This document shows, piece after piece, positions 41,143 to 51,623 of a stretch of 64,000 nt of DNA. Source of the stretch: JACVRN01 sp036389255 (GTDB taxonomy: Bacteria; Acidobacteriota; Blastocatellia; Pyrinomonadales; Pyrinomonadaceae); contig DASVQI010000028.1 of assembly GCA_036389255.1 (NCBI GenBank), forward strand, positions 1-64,000, written 5' to 3'. Both the position numbers and the translations under genes were made by a program. The notes under the pieces were generated by a model that searched no databases, was not told where the DNA came from, and saw only the letters and a list, made by a program, of their open reading frames with translations. The number at the start of each line of letters is the position of its first letter. Position 1 is the stretch's first letter.

Positions 41143-42147
41143 ATGCCGAGAGATTTTCTGACAACAGGGGATTGGTCGCGCGCTGCGCTTGAGGGCTTGA
41201 TAGAGACGGCGCTCAGGTTCAAGCGCGGCGCGGAGAAGGCTCGCCCGCTTGAGGGGCGTTCGGTCGCGCTGGTCTTCTTCAATCCGTCTTTGCGCACGCG
41301 CGCTTCCATGCAGGTTGGCATCTTCGAGCTTGGCGGGAACGCCGTTGTGCTTGAGCCGGGCGGGACTAGCTGGACGCTTGAGCATCGCGCGGGCGCGGTG
41401 ATGGACTCCGACAAGACCGAGCATGTGGCAGAGTTCGTGCGCGTGCTTGGAAGATACTGCGCGGCGGTTGGCGTCAGAACCTTTGCGGCCATGCGGGACT
41501 GGGAAGAGGAGAGGCTTGACCCTGTGCTCGCGGCATTTGCTCGCTACAGCGAAGTCCCGCTCATCAATCTGGAATCGGCCATGCATCATCCGTGTCAAGC
41601 GCTGGCCGACATGATGACTGTAAGGGAGAAGCTGGGCGAAGGGCGCAAGCGAGTCTTGATGACGTGGGCATGGCATCCCAAGCCTTTGCCTATGGCTGTG
41701 CCGAACAGCTTCGCGCTGGCCACGGCGCAGATGGGTCACGACCTTGTAATTGCACACCCGCCCGGCTACGAGCTTGACGAAGAGCTGATGGCAGAGATTC
41801 AGAGACAATCGCAGGCGAGTGGCGGGAGCGTTTCTGTGACGAATGATGTAGAGGAATCGTTCGACGGCGCTGAGGTCGTTTACGCCAAGAGCTGGGGAAG
41901 CCGCAGGTTTTACGGCCAGCCGGAAGAGGATTTGAAGGAGCGTGCGCCACTCCGCTCTTCGTGGATAGTTGACGAAGAGAAGATGCGGCGCACGCGCCGT
42001 GGCCTCTTCATGCACTGCCTGCCGGTTCGCCGCAACGTGATTGTGACGGACGGAGTGATTGACTCCGAACGCTCCGTGGTTATTGACGAAGCGGAGAACC
42101 GCCTGCACGTGCAGAAGGCCGTCATGGCCGAGCTTTTAAGAGGGTGA
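41143..42147 (+). CDS. argF': N-acyl-L-ornithine carbamoyltransferase (acetyl or succinyl type)
   Basis: The protein has 334 residues from ATG 41143; a TTG lies one codon before. The carbamoyl-phosphate loop is FFNPSLRTRASMQ in place of the STRTR of ordinary OTCase. GVRTFAAMRDW, TWAWHPKPLPMAVPNSFALA, YAKSWGSRRFYG, HCLPVRRNVIVTDGVIDS and EAENRLHVQKAVMAELLRG are typical of N-acetyl/N-succinylornithine transcarbamylases. Residue 92 (DKTEH) is Thr. The aligned residue is Glu in Xanthomonas acetyl-type and, from memory, Pro in Bacteroides succinyl-type enzymes. It makes acyl-citrulline, so a separate deacylase is needed; none is in the window. Confidence 0.93.
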   Translation: MPRDFLTTGDWSRAALEGLIETALRFKRGAEKARPLEGRSVALVFFNPSLRTRASMQVGIFELGGNAVVLEPGGTSWTLEHRAGAVMDSDKTEHVAEFVRVLGRYCAAVGVRTFAAMRDWEEERLDPVLAAFARYSEVPLINLESAMHHPCQALADMMTVREKLGEGRKRVLMTWAWHPKPLPMAVPNSFALATAQMGHDLVIAHPPGYELDEELMAEIQRQSQASGGSVSVTNDVEESFDGAEVVYAKSWGSRRFYGQPEEDLKERAPLRSSWIVDEEKMRRTRRGLFMHCLPVRRNVIVTDGVIDSERSVVIDEAENRLHVQKAVMAELLRG

Positions 42148-42157
42148 GGGCCTGCTT

Positions 42158-43093
42158 TTGAGCGAGACGCAAGCTGAAATCATAGAGTCACAAGCTCAGA
42201 ACGCTTCTCTGCAAACGCGGCTTGATTTGCTGCGCGAAGCCCTGCCCTACATACAGCGCTTCAAGGGCAAGACCTTCGTCGTTAAATTGTCCGGGAAGGT
42301 GACGGAGGACAAAGAGAATCTGGCTTCGCTCGCGGAAGAGCTTGCGCTTATTCATCAGGTGGGGATTCGGCTGGCCGTAGTGCATGGCGGCGGCAAGCAG
42401 CTCAACGAGCTTGCCTCGCTGATGGGCATAGAGCAGACCATCATCAACGGGCGGCGGGTAACCGACGACGCCACGCTTGAGATGGCCAAGATGATTTTTG
42501 CCGGAAAGATTAATACGGACATACTGGCCGCGCTGCGACACAGGGGCGTCGAGGCGGTCGGTCTTTCCGGCGTTGACGCCAACATAGTTCAGGCAGAGCG
42601 CCGCCCGCCGGGAGAGGTCTTAAACCGCGAGACGGGCGAGCGCGGCGTTGTAGATTACGGTCACGTCGGCGATGTGGTTGAAATCAACACGCGGCTTCTC
42701 TGCGTGCTGCTGGAGCAAGGCTACCTGCCGGTCGTCTCATCGCTCGGCGCAGACTCGAAAGGGACGGTCTTTAACATCAACGCGGACACGATTGCCGCAG
42801 AGATAGCCGTGCGCCTTGAGGCGGAGAAGCTGATACTGCTTTCGGACGTGGACGGAATCTACCTGCGCGCGGCCGACCCTTCTTCAAAGCTCTCGCGCCT
42901 TTCCGTGGATGACGCCGAAGGACTGGTGGCGAACGGCACGGCCACGGGCGGGATGGTGCCGAAGTTGCAGGGCATCATGGGCCTACTTCGTCGCGGCGTA
43001 AAGAGCGCTCACATCATCAACGGCTCGCGGCGCAACGCTCTGCTGGCCGAAGTCTTCACGGACGAAGGCACGGGGACTATGATTGTCTCTTAA
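42158..43093 (+). CDS. argB: Acetylglutamate (acylglutamate) kinase
   Basis: The protein has 311 residues with a TTG start 10 bases after argF'. It has the amino acid kinase fold: KTFVVKLSGKVTEDKENLAS, VVHGGGKQLNELASLMGIEQ, NGRRVTDDATLEMAKMIFAG, VSSLGADSKGTVFNINADTI and GTATGGMVPKLQGIMGLLRR. It phosphorylates N-acylglutamate and is usually the arginine feedback point. An N-terminal stretch of ~20 residues before the kinase core is of the kind that can mediate hexamer formation in arginine-sensitive enzymes. It is the last gene of the operon. Confidence 0.95.
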   Translation: MSETQAEIIESQAQNASLQTRLDLLREALPYIQRFKGKTFVVKLSGKVTEDKENLASLAEELALIHQVGIRLAVVHGGGKQLNELASLMGIEQTIINGRRVTDDATLEMAKMIFAGKINTDILAALRHRGVEAVGLSGVDANIVQAERRPPGEVLNRETGERGVVDYGHVGDVVEINTRLLCVLLEQGYLPVVSSLGADSKGTVFNINADTIAAEIAVRLEAEKLILLSDVDGIYLRAADPSSKLSRLSVDDAEGLVANGTATGGMVPKLQGIMGLLRRGVKSAHIINGSRRNALLAEVFTDEGTGTMIVS

Positions 43094-43142
43094 GATTGAA
43101 TCATCGGCTCATCTCATCATTGATTCAATGAAGAGATGAATC
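43092..43142. repeat. Heptad-repeat cassette (TCATTGAATCA type) between convergent argB and receiver gene
   Basis: GATTGAATCATCGGCTCATC and TCATCATTGATTCAATGAAG are followed by AGATGAATCAATC. The arms pair imperfectly, and the stop codons of both convergent genes lie at its edges. The units resemble those of the cassette before the Dabb gene. Confidence 0.65.
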
Positions 43143-43542
43143 AATCCCTCAGAAGCGATTTGATAAGCTCGTTCAGTTGTTTCGGCTCGAAGGGCGTGGA
43201 GACGTATTCGTTGCATCCGGCTTCTATGGCCCTGTCGCGCCAGTGTTCCTCGCCGTAGGCAGAGACGGCTACGATTGGCACGTCGCGCAGCGCGGCGTCC
43301 TCTCGTATGAGGCGCGTGGCCGTGAGGCCGTCCATCTCAGGCATCTCTATGTCCATGATGACCAGATGGGGCAATTCGCGGCGGGCCACTTCCAGCGCCT
43401 CCGCGCCGTCCGATGCTTCCACCACACGATAGCCTCGCTTCTCCAGCCACAGCCGCATCATCAGCCGCGTGTCGTCGAAGTCGTCTACCACCAGAATAGT
43501 TTGAATAAGTTCTCCCGCTTTTTCGCGCATCATCGCAGGCAT
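43141..43542 (-). CDS. Single-domain receiver protein lacking the conserved lysine
   Basis: The likely start is ATG 43542 (MPAMMREKAGELIQTILVVD), giving ~133 residues. Longer frames up to 43659 add unrelated residues. The receiver has DD of the acidic pocket (VVDDFDD), phosphoacceptor in HLVIMDIEMPEMDG, and VSAY for the Thr/Ser switch. The conserved Lys of the KPF motif is Thr here (YVSTPFEPKQL). That Lys normally contacts the phosphoryl group, so phosphorylation may be weak or the protein may signal without it. No output domain or kinase is adjacent. Confidence 0.85.
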   Translation of the reverse strand: MPAMMREKAGELIQTILVVDDFDDTRLMMRLWLEKRGYRVVEASDGAEALEVARRELPHLVIMDIEMPEMDGLTATRLIREDAALRDVPIVAVSAYGEEHWRDRAIEAGCNEYVSTPFEPKQLNELIKSLLRD

Positions 43543-43890
43543 AAGCCAAATCCCATACTTAAATTGAGCAGGCGAGGTGAGTCTCTGCGCATAAAAGAGA
43601 GCGGGGCGACTCGTGCCAGTATACCTTCGGCCGTATGCGATTGGAAGCTTTACGGCCACACGCGGCGGCGCCGGAAAATAGGTTTGACATTTTAGCTGTG
43701 CCGGACTAGGCTGAGCACGCTTTTAGTCATCTGGGCTCCCGAGCCACAGAGAGACATCACGGCCCATGCTCCCGGCGAGCTTTTCCATCACCAATTGATT
43801 TTTTCGTTGCCTCTTCTTCAAACCGAAACAGGCCGCGCTTCATTCACCAAATTTAAGGGCGGCACCAACCTGTCAGAGGAGTAGATTCCC
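43543..43890. other. 348-bp divergent intergenic region
   Basis: No gene is supported. It holds the predicted promoter at 43684-43712 and a ~170-base leader before the patatin gene, which ends in a clear AGAGGAG ribosome site. A GGCCGTATG...TACGGCC inverted repeat near 43632-43657 is visible. Confidence 0.5.
43684..43712 (+). promoter_or_regulatory. Predicted sigma-70 promoter for the patatin-like gene
   Basis: A perfect -35 TTGACA (43684-43689) and a weak -10 TAGGCT (43707-43712) are 17 bases apart. Confidence 0.45.
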
Positions 43891-46731
43891 ATGAGCCTAC
43901 AGCAGAGCGCCAATCTTGAGCGAGCGCGCCAGATATTGCTTGGCCAAGATGCGAGCGCGGACGAGATTTATAAGCTCGTCGAAGAGCTTAGAAAAGATGG
44001 GCAGTTTCGTCCCGCCCATAAGTTGCAGGAGATAGCCGACACGCGCCTTGCCAGAGACATTCTGCGTAGCGGCACGGCCACCGACGAAGAGAAGTTCAGG
44101 CTGGCCATGGAGCTTAAGGACGAGAATCAGTTCGGGCTGGCGCGAAAGCTTCTGGCGCGTATAGACGTGGGAAAGATTTCGGACGCTAAGAAGCGCAGGC
44201 TGATTGGACAGCAGCACTCGCTCTGTACCTACAAAGACCCAGACCTGCCCAACGATTCGCGTCTTGCGCGCGCGCTCGAAATACTGGGAAGCGTGGACGA
44301 CCTGAAGACGACCACAGACCAGCAGACTCTGGGACAGGCCGGAGCCATACACAAACGTATGTGGGAAGTTGACGCGCACAAGCAGCACCTTGAACGGGCG
44401 CTTACCTTCTACAGACGCGGCTACAGGGCTAAAACGGCTGCGGACGAGGACTACGACAACGGGTGGACGGCAATCAACACCGCGTACCTTCTAGACCTGC
44501 TGGCCCATCAGGAAGAACAGGAAGCCGAAAGCGCGGGCGCAGTCTCCGAAAGCGCGAAGGCCCGCCGCAAAGAGGCTGCGGAGATTCGTGAAAATTTGAT
44601 AAAGACGCTCGGCGCTCTCGCGGACGTGCCCGGCAGAGAGGGGCTGAAAGACCAGTGGTGGTTTCAGGTCACTATGGCCCAGTCATATTTCGGGCTGGGA
44701 AGATACAAGGAGGCGCTGCCCCCCCTGTTGAAGGCTGCGGCGGTAAAAGACGTTCCCGAGTGGCAGCGTGAAGCTACTACGCGACAGCTCGCCTCGCTCG
44801 CCCAAATGCGCCCCAAAGCCAGCGACGGCAGCATCACTTCCGGCGAGGGCGAGGCCCGGCAGGTGCTGGGCCAGTTTATGGAGGCTATGGGCGACACGAG
44901 CGGAGCGGGCCTTGAATCCGCCTCGTATGGAAAGATTGGTCTGGCGCTCTCCGGCGGCGGCTTCCGTGCCTCGCTCTTTCACATAGGCGTGCTGGCAAAG
45001 CTGGCGGAGCTTGGGATGCTTCATAGAGTCGAAGTCATCTCCTGCGTCTCTGGCGGCTCAATCATAGGCGCGCACTATTACCTTGAGGTGAAGCGGCTGC
45101 TGGAAACCAAGACGGACGCGGAGATTAAGGAGAACAACTACAGGGATTATATAGAGATTATCGAGCGCATCACGCGTGATTTCGTTCAAGGCGTGCAGCG
45201 AAACATACGCACGCGCGTCGCGGCCGAGGTGACTACAAATCTGAAGATGATTTTCTTCCCGAACTACTCGCGCACGAAACGAGCGGGCGAGCTATACGAG
45301 CGCGAGCTTTACTCTCGCATTCAGGACGGCAACGGGACGAAGCCGCGCTACATGACAGACCTCTTCATACGCCCCAAGGGAGCGCCCGAAAACTTTAAGC
45401 CTAAGTACGACAACTGGGGACGGCTCGCCAAAGTCCCAGACCTTATCCTGAACGCCACCTCGCTCAACACGGGCCACAACTGGCAGTTCACTGCCTCTTG
45501 GATGGGAGAGCCGCCATCGGGCATAGACAGCGAGATAGACAGCAACTACCGCCTGCGCCGGATTTATCACGGCGAGGTTCCCACCCTTTACCGCACTAGG
45601 AAGAGAATCAGGCTGGGCGACGCCGTCGGAGCTTCCGCCTGCGTCCCCGCGCTCTTCGAGCCGATTGCGCTGCCTACTCTCTACGGCCAGTTGGGAGACG
45701 AGACGAAGGAGATAATCGTGCGGCTGGTGGACGGCGGCGTGCATGACAATCAGGGCATAGTCAGTTTGCTTGAGCAGGGCTGCACGCAGGTTATAGTCTC
45801 GGACGCGAGCGGGCAGATGGACGCGCTGGATGACCCCAGCAGTGGGTTGCTCTCCGTGCCTACAAGGTCGAACAGCATCCTCATGGCGCGCGTGCGCGAG
45901 GCGCAGTACCACGAGCTGGTCGCGCGTCATCGCTCATCCCTGCTGAAGGGGCTGGTCTTTGTGCATCTGAAAAAGGATTTGTCCGACAGACCTGTGGACT
46001 GGCTTGAGTGCAACGACCGTTACGACATCTTGGAAGACGCGCGGGCGCTCGACTCTCGGGGCGATTTGACCGGCTACAAGGTGGAGAGAGCGATTCAAAA
46101 GCTGCTCGCGGCCACGCGAACCGACCTTGATTCTTTCTCCGACACGGAAGCCTACGCCCTGATGATGAGCGGCTACGCCATGATAGAAGAGGCCCACTTG
46201 AAGAAGGGCATGGAGAGCTTCCCGCTCTCTCCCGTGGTCAAGAGAGACTGGCCGTTCTTGGCGCTCAGGGACGCCATGAAAGGCGGCAAAGGCTACACGG
46301 AGCTTGAGAAGCGTTTGAAGGTGTCGCACATGAGGGGCTTCAAGATATGGAAGCTCAACCGTTGGCTGAACATTCTGGCGTCGCTGCTGGGCGTCGCCGT
46401 GGTCGGCGTCATTGGCTGGTTCTTGTGGAGCAGGTGGTCAACACAGCAGGAGGCTTACAAGATTGTGATTCCGCTCATACTGCTTTTTGTGATGGTAGTA
46501 AGCGCGGTACTGCTGCGGGTAATCGGGCCGAGAATGCAGCGCCTCTTCCACTGGCGCAAGTCTCCTTCCGAGTTCGGCCTTGGTGTGGTCATGGCTACCT
46601 TCGGCTTTATAGCGGCGCGGCTGCACCTGTGGATATTCGACCGCCTCTTCCTGAGTAACGGACGTATAGAAAAAGTCACGGGCGGAGCTCCCGGACGCGC
46701 GCCGGAGCCGAGCGCCGTCGCCGGAGACTGA
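43891..46731 (+). CDS. Patatin-like phospholipase with helical N-terminal domain and C-terminal membrane helices
   Basis: The protein has 946 residues. Residues ~1-330 form a helical repeat region with TPR-like pairs (WWFQVTMAQSYFGLGRYKEA, QREATTRQLASLAQMRPKAS). The patatin domain (~348-680) has oxyanion loop LSGGGFRASLFHIGVLAKL, nucleophile motif ISCVSGGSIIGAHY and the Asp of VDGGVHDNQG. The C-terminus has three membrane helices (~815-835, ~850-868, ~885-910). It should hydrolyse lipid esters at the cytoplasmic face of the membrane. The combination suggests a regulated membrane lipase, possibly in stress or defence, but no defence partner genes are adjacent. tilS follows after 11 bases. Confidence 0.88.
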   Translation: MSLQQSANLERARQILLGQDASADEIYKLVEELRKDGQFRPAHKLQEIADTRLARDILRSGTATDEEKFRLAMELKDENQFGLARKLLARIDVGKISDAKKRRLIGQQHSLCTYKDPDLPNDSRLARALEILGSVDDLKTTTDQQTLGQAGAIHKRMWEVDAHKQHLERALTFYRRGYRAKTAADEDYDNGWTAINTAYLLDLLAHQEEQEAESAGAVSESAKARRKEAAEIRENLIKTLGALADVPGREGLKDQWWFQVTMAQSYFGLGRYKEALPPLLKAAAVKDVPEWQREATTRQLASLAQMRPKASDGSITSGEGEARQVLGQFMEAMGDTSGAGLESASYGKIGLALSGGGFRASLFHIGVLAKLAELGMLHRVEVISCVSGGSIIGAHYYLEVKRLLETKTDAEIKENNYRDYIEIIERITRDFVQGVQRNIRTRVAAEVTTNLKMIFFPNYSRTKRAGELYERELYSRIQDGNGTKPRYMTDLFIRPKGAPENFKPKYDNWGRLAKVPDLILNATSLNTGHNWQFTASWMGEPPSGIDSEIDSNYRLRRIYHGEVPTLYRTRKRIRLGDAVGASACVPALFEPIALPTLYGQLGDETKEIIVRLVDGGVHDNQGIVSLLEQGCTQVIVSDASGQMDALDDPSSGLLSVPTRSNSILMARVREAQYHELVARHRSSLLKGLVFVHLKKDLSDRPVDWLECNDRYDILEDARALDSRGDLTGYKVERAIQKLLAATRTDLDSFSDTEAYALMMSGYAMIEEAHLKKGMESFPLSPVVKRDWPFLALRDAMKGGKGYTELEKRLKVSHMRGFKIWKLNRWLNILASLLGVAVVGVIGWFLWSRWSTQQEAYKIVIPLILLFVMVVSAVLLRVIGPRMQRLFHWRKSPSEFGLGVVMATFGFIAARLHLWIFDRLFLSNGRIEKVTGGAPGRAPEPSAVAGD

Positions 46732-46742
46732 AAAAGCCGAGG

Positions 46743-47816
46743 ATGAGGGCAGAGGGCGTAAGGAAGAGGTTGAGCCGTTTTTCGGCACGCTTGCTGGCGG
46801 AATGGAAGCGGCTGGCGTTGCCTTTGAAGGACGCGCGCGTGATTGTGGCCGTCTCAGGAGGCGCCGATTCCGTGGCGCTGCTTCTGTCGCTGGACGAGCT
46901 GCTCCGGGCGCGACGCCTAGAAGTCTCTCTGACGGTGGCGCATCTTGACCACGGCTTGCGCTCGGCTAGCCACGAAGACGCTCAATGGGTCAAAGAACTC
47001 ACGCGGCGTCTGGGATACGATTTCAGGCTTGAGCGGCTGGCGGTCAGCGAGCGCGCACAAATCAGCAGGGACAATCTGGAGCAGGCCGCGCGTCGAGCGC
47101 GTTACGAATTTCTGGCTCGCGTCGGTAATGAAGACGACGGGGCGCGAGTCGTAGTCCTGACGGCACACACGGTTGACGACCAGGCGGAGACGGTGCTGCT
47201 CAGGCTTATGCGCGGGAGCGGCGCGGAAGGATTGGCCGGCATGGAGCCGGTCAGGGCTCTTTATGCAGGCTCTACAGCGCGGCTGGCCCGCCCGCTTCTC
47301 AACTGGGCCCGGCGAGCAGATACGGAAGAGTACGCGCAAGCGCGCAAGGTAGAGTTCCGCGCGGACGAGATGAACGAGGATGAGAGGTTTGCTCGCGTGC
47401 GCGTCAGGAAGCGCCTTCTCCCACTGATGCGGGGATTCAATTCGCGGGTGGTGGAAGCGCTCGCGCGAACGGCTAGGCTGCTGCGAGAGGATTCGCGCTC
47501 GCTCGATAATCTGGCGGCGCTGCTGCTGGAAGAGGCGCGCGGCGGCGCTCGCGCAGAAGACTCCGGCCTGAGTGTACAGGTGCTGGCGGCGGCAAGCGTG
47601 GGCCTGCGGCGTCGTGCTTTGAGGCTCTGGCTGGCAGAGCAGCGCGGCGACTTGAGACGCATGGAGATGGTTCACTTGATGGTCGTGGAAAGATTGCTTG
47701 CGGGAGAGCGAGGCGGGCGCTTGGTGGAGTTGCCGGGCGGAAGTGAAGTTTCGCGCCGCAGGGGCCGTCTCTTCTTTCACGCCAAAGGGGTTGAAAATAG
47801 GGGCGAGCGCGACTAG
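46743..47816 (+). CDS. tilS: tRNA(Ile)-lysidine synthase
   Basis: The protein has 357 residues. The PP-loop is VAVSGGADSVALLLSL (~36-51), followed by VAHLDHGLRSASHEDAQWVK, LTAHTVDDQAETVLLRLMRG and the GAEGLAGM motif. It converts C34 of the AUA-reading tRNA to lysidine in an ATP-dependent reaction and is essential in most bacteria. The C-terminal domain is short. The order tilS-hpt-ftsH is a widely conserved cluster. Confidence 0.93.
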   Translation: MRAEGVRKRLSRFSARLLAEWKRLALPLKDARVIVAVSGGADSVALLLSLDELLRARRLEVSLTVAHLDHGLRSASHEDAQWVKELTRRLGYDFRLERLAVSERAQISRDNLEQAARRARYEFLARVGNEDDGARVVVLTAHTVDDQAETVLLRLMRGSGAEGLAGMEPVRALYAGSTARLARPLLNWARRADTEEYAQARKVEFRADEMNEDERFARVRVRKRLLPLMRGFNSRVVEALARTARLLREDSRSLDNLAALLLEEARGGARAEDSGLSVQVLAAASVGLRRRALRLWLAEQRGDLRRMEMVHLMVVERLLAGERGGRLVELPGGSEVSRRRGRLFFHAKGVENRGERD

Positions 47817-47910
47817 AATCAATCCTGTACATGACCGCCGCTTTCCAGTTCCTTTGGAGCGAGCGGTTTCACTTTTGTTACGGTGTTCCTTAAAAGGTCG
47901 TGCAATTTTA

Positions 47911-48432
47911 ATGAGCGACACGATTCAAGAAGTAGCAGGCGCCGCGTTGATTGCCGACCGCGTAAAAGCGCTCGCGGCAGAGATTGCCGCCGCCTACGAG
48001 GGGCGCGAGCTGACGGTCTTCGGCGTGCAGGAAGATGCCTTCATGTTTATGGCAGACCTGCTCCGCGCTCTGCCCATGCCCGTACGCACCTCTTTCCTCA
48101 AGTACGACCACCACAGCCTGGCGGGCGTTCAGGACATCTCATTCGCCACACAAACCGACCTTGTAGGGCGCGACGTATTGCTTGTAGAGGGCGTGCTGGA
48201 TACGGGCGTCACGCAGGAGTACCTTATGCGGCAGTTGGACGCGCGCGGCGCGCGAAGCGTGCGCCTTTGCGTGGTGGTGGATAAGCCAGACCGCCGCCGC
48301 GTAGAGCTACAGCCGGACTGGCGCGTAATCGAGACGCACGCGGATTACGTCTTCGGCTACGGGCTGGGATTTCAGGACAGGTGGCGCGAGCTGCCCTTCC
48401 TTGCGACCTTTGAAAGCGAGAAGAAAAGCTGA
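47911..48432 (+). CDS. hpt: Hypoxanthine phosphoribosyltransferase-like protein
   Basis: The protein has 173 residues from ATG 47911; longer frames extend into tilS and are not credible. Type I phosphoribosyltransferase features are LTVFGVQEDAFMFMADLLRA, the PRPP loop VLLVEGVLDTGVTQEYLMRQ and FGYGLGFQDRWRELPF. The usual acidic pair (ED) of the PRPP motif reads EG here, and the substrate pocket K(x)D region is VVVDKPDRRRV. It should salvage hypoxanthine or guanine. The position between tilS and ftsH supports the hpt call. Confidence 0.82.
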   Translation: MSDTIQEVAGAALIADRVKALAAEIAAAYEGRELTVFGVQEDAFMFMADLLRALPMPVRTSFLKYDHHSLAGVQDISFATQTDLVGRDVLLVEGVLDTGVTQEYLMRQLDARGARSVRLCVVVDKPDRRRVELQPDWRVIETHADYVFGYGLGFQDRWRELPFLATFESEKKS

Positions 48433-48646
48433 TTTTTTTGAGCCCCTCAAGCAGCCTTCTGCGGACTTTTAAGGCTTAAAGCGAGCGCAACTAACCGCAG
48501 GGGCGGGGCATCCAAAAGAAGCGGTTTTACCGGATAATACGGAAGCTCTCCGATTCGGTCAGGCCGCCGGGAAAATTCGAGCTATTGCGGAGAGCGACAA
48601 ATGATGCCGTTTCGGGTTATTATCGGCATCGGAGGCAAGAATAATT

Positions 48647-50560
<1,914 letters not shown>

Positions 50561-50584
50561 AGGAGCCGGGACGCGTAAGCTAAC

Positions 50585-50629
50585 GAAAAGGGGAAGGGGC
50601 CTTGAGCCTCTTTCCCTTTTCTCTTTTGT
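50585..50629 (+). terminator. Probable terminator hairpin after ftsH
   Basis: GAAAAGGGGAAGGGGC pairs with GCCTCTTTCCCTTTTC through ~16 base pairs including G-U pairs, with a CTTGA loop, followed by TCTTTT. It lies 25 bases after the ftsH stop and directly before folP, whose start lacks a Shine-Dalgarno, so it may also belong to the start-abutting hairpin group. Confidence 0.55.
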
Positions 50630-50650
50630 CCGTCGGCCTTTTAATTTCTT

Positions 50651-51502
50651 ATGAAAGCTCTCGAATGGAAACTGGCCCGGCGCTCGCTGGCACTGGGAGA
50701 GCGAACGCTCTTGATGGGCATACTCAACGTGACGCCCGACAGCTTCAGCGACGGCGGCCGGTTCTTCTCTCTCGAACAGGCGCTTGAGCATGCCGAAGAG
50801 ATGATTGAGGCGGGCGCGGACATTCTGGACGTAGGCGGAGAATCCACACGGCCCGGCGGCGACGCGGTCGCGGTTGACGAAGAGCTGCGCCGCGTCATTC
50901 CCGTCATTGAGCGGCTGGCGAATAAGACGATTCCGATTTCCATTGATACTACTCGCGCAGAAGTTGCGCGAAGGGCCATTGATGCCGGGGCCGAGATAAT
51001 CAACGACATCTCTGGCTTGCGATTCGACCCGTCGGTCGCTGATGCTGCGGCTGAAGCCCGCGCCGGGCTCGTGCTTATGCACTCGCGCGGCGAGAGAGAA
51101 ACCCTGCACGGTCTGCCACCGGTTCAGGACATCTTCGCGGAGGTCGCGGGCGGCTTGCGGCAAAGTATAGAAGAGGCACAGAGGCGCGGCGTCTCTCGTC
51201 AATCAATTGCTCTAGACCCCGGCGTAGGTTTCGGAAAAAGCCACGAACAGAATCTTGAGCTTATAGCGCGGCTTGACCGGCTCGTGAAAGCCTTCCCGGA
51301 TTTCCCGTTTCTTATAGGCACGTCGCGCAAATCTTTCATAGGCCGCCTGCTGGGCGGCGCGCCCGTCGAAGAGCGGGTTCACGGCACAATGGCTACCGTC
51401 ACGGCCGCAGTCCTCAATGGCGCTCACATAGTGCGCGTCCACGACGTGCGCGAGGCACGCCAGAGCGTCATAGTCGCTGACGCCATAAGAAGGCAGAAGT
51501 AA
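50651..51502 (+). CDS. folP: Dihydropteroate synthase
   Basis: The protein has 283 residues. It has the FolP signatures LMGILNVTPDSFSDGGRF, EMIEAGADILDVGGESTRPG, ISIDTTRAEVARRAIDAG, INDISGLRFDP, LDPGVGFGKSHEQNLELI and IGTSRKSFIGRLLG, ending RVHDVREARQSV. It condenses p-aminobenzoate with the pterin diphosphate in folate synthesis and is the sulfonamide target. No good ribosome site precedes the ATG, which stands after TTTAATTTCTT. Confidence 0.97.
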   Translation: MKALEWKLARRSLALGERTLLMGILNVTPDSFSDGGRFFSLEQALEHAEEMIEAGADILDVGGESTRPGGDAVAVDEELRRVIPVIERLANKTIPISIDTTRAEVARRAIDAGAEIINDISGLRFDPSVADAAAEARAGLVLMHSRGERETLHGLPPVQDIFAEVAGGLRQSIEEAQRRGVSRQSIALDPGVGFGKSHEQNLELIARLDRLVKAFPDFPFLIGTSRKSFIGRLLGGAPVEERVHGTMATVTAAVLNGAHIVRVHDVREARQSVIVADAIRRQK

Positions 51503-51623
51503 GAAAAGCCTTCAACCCTTCTTAACTTTTGCCTTTCACACGGCTTGCCTGATTGCTCGTCTTGCGAGAGAATCTTGAGCTCAGCATACAAAGCGATTGC
51601 ACGCCCGATAAATGGAAAGCACA

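Noticed and set aside
41143..42147. Ordinary ornithine carbamoyltransferase (argF)
   Set aside because: The STRTR carbamoyl motif is replaced by SLRTR, and the HPKPLP and HCLPVRRN regions match the acyl-ornithine family.
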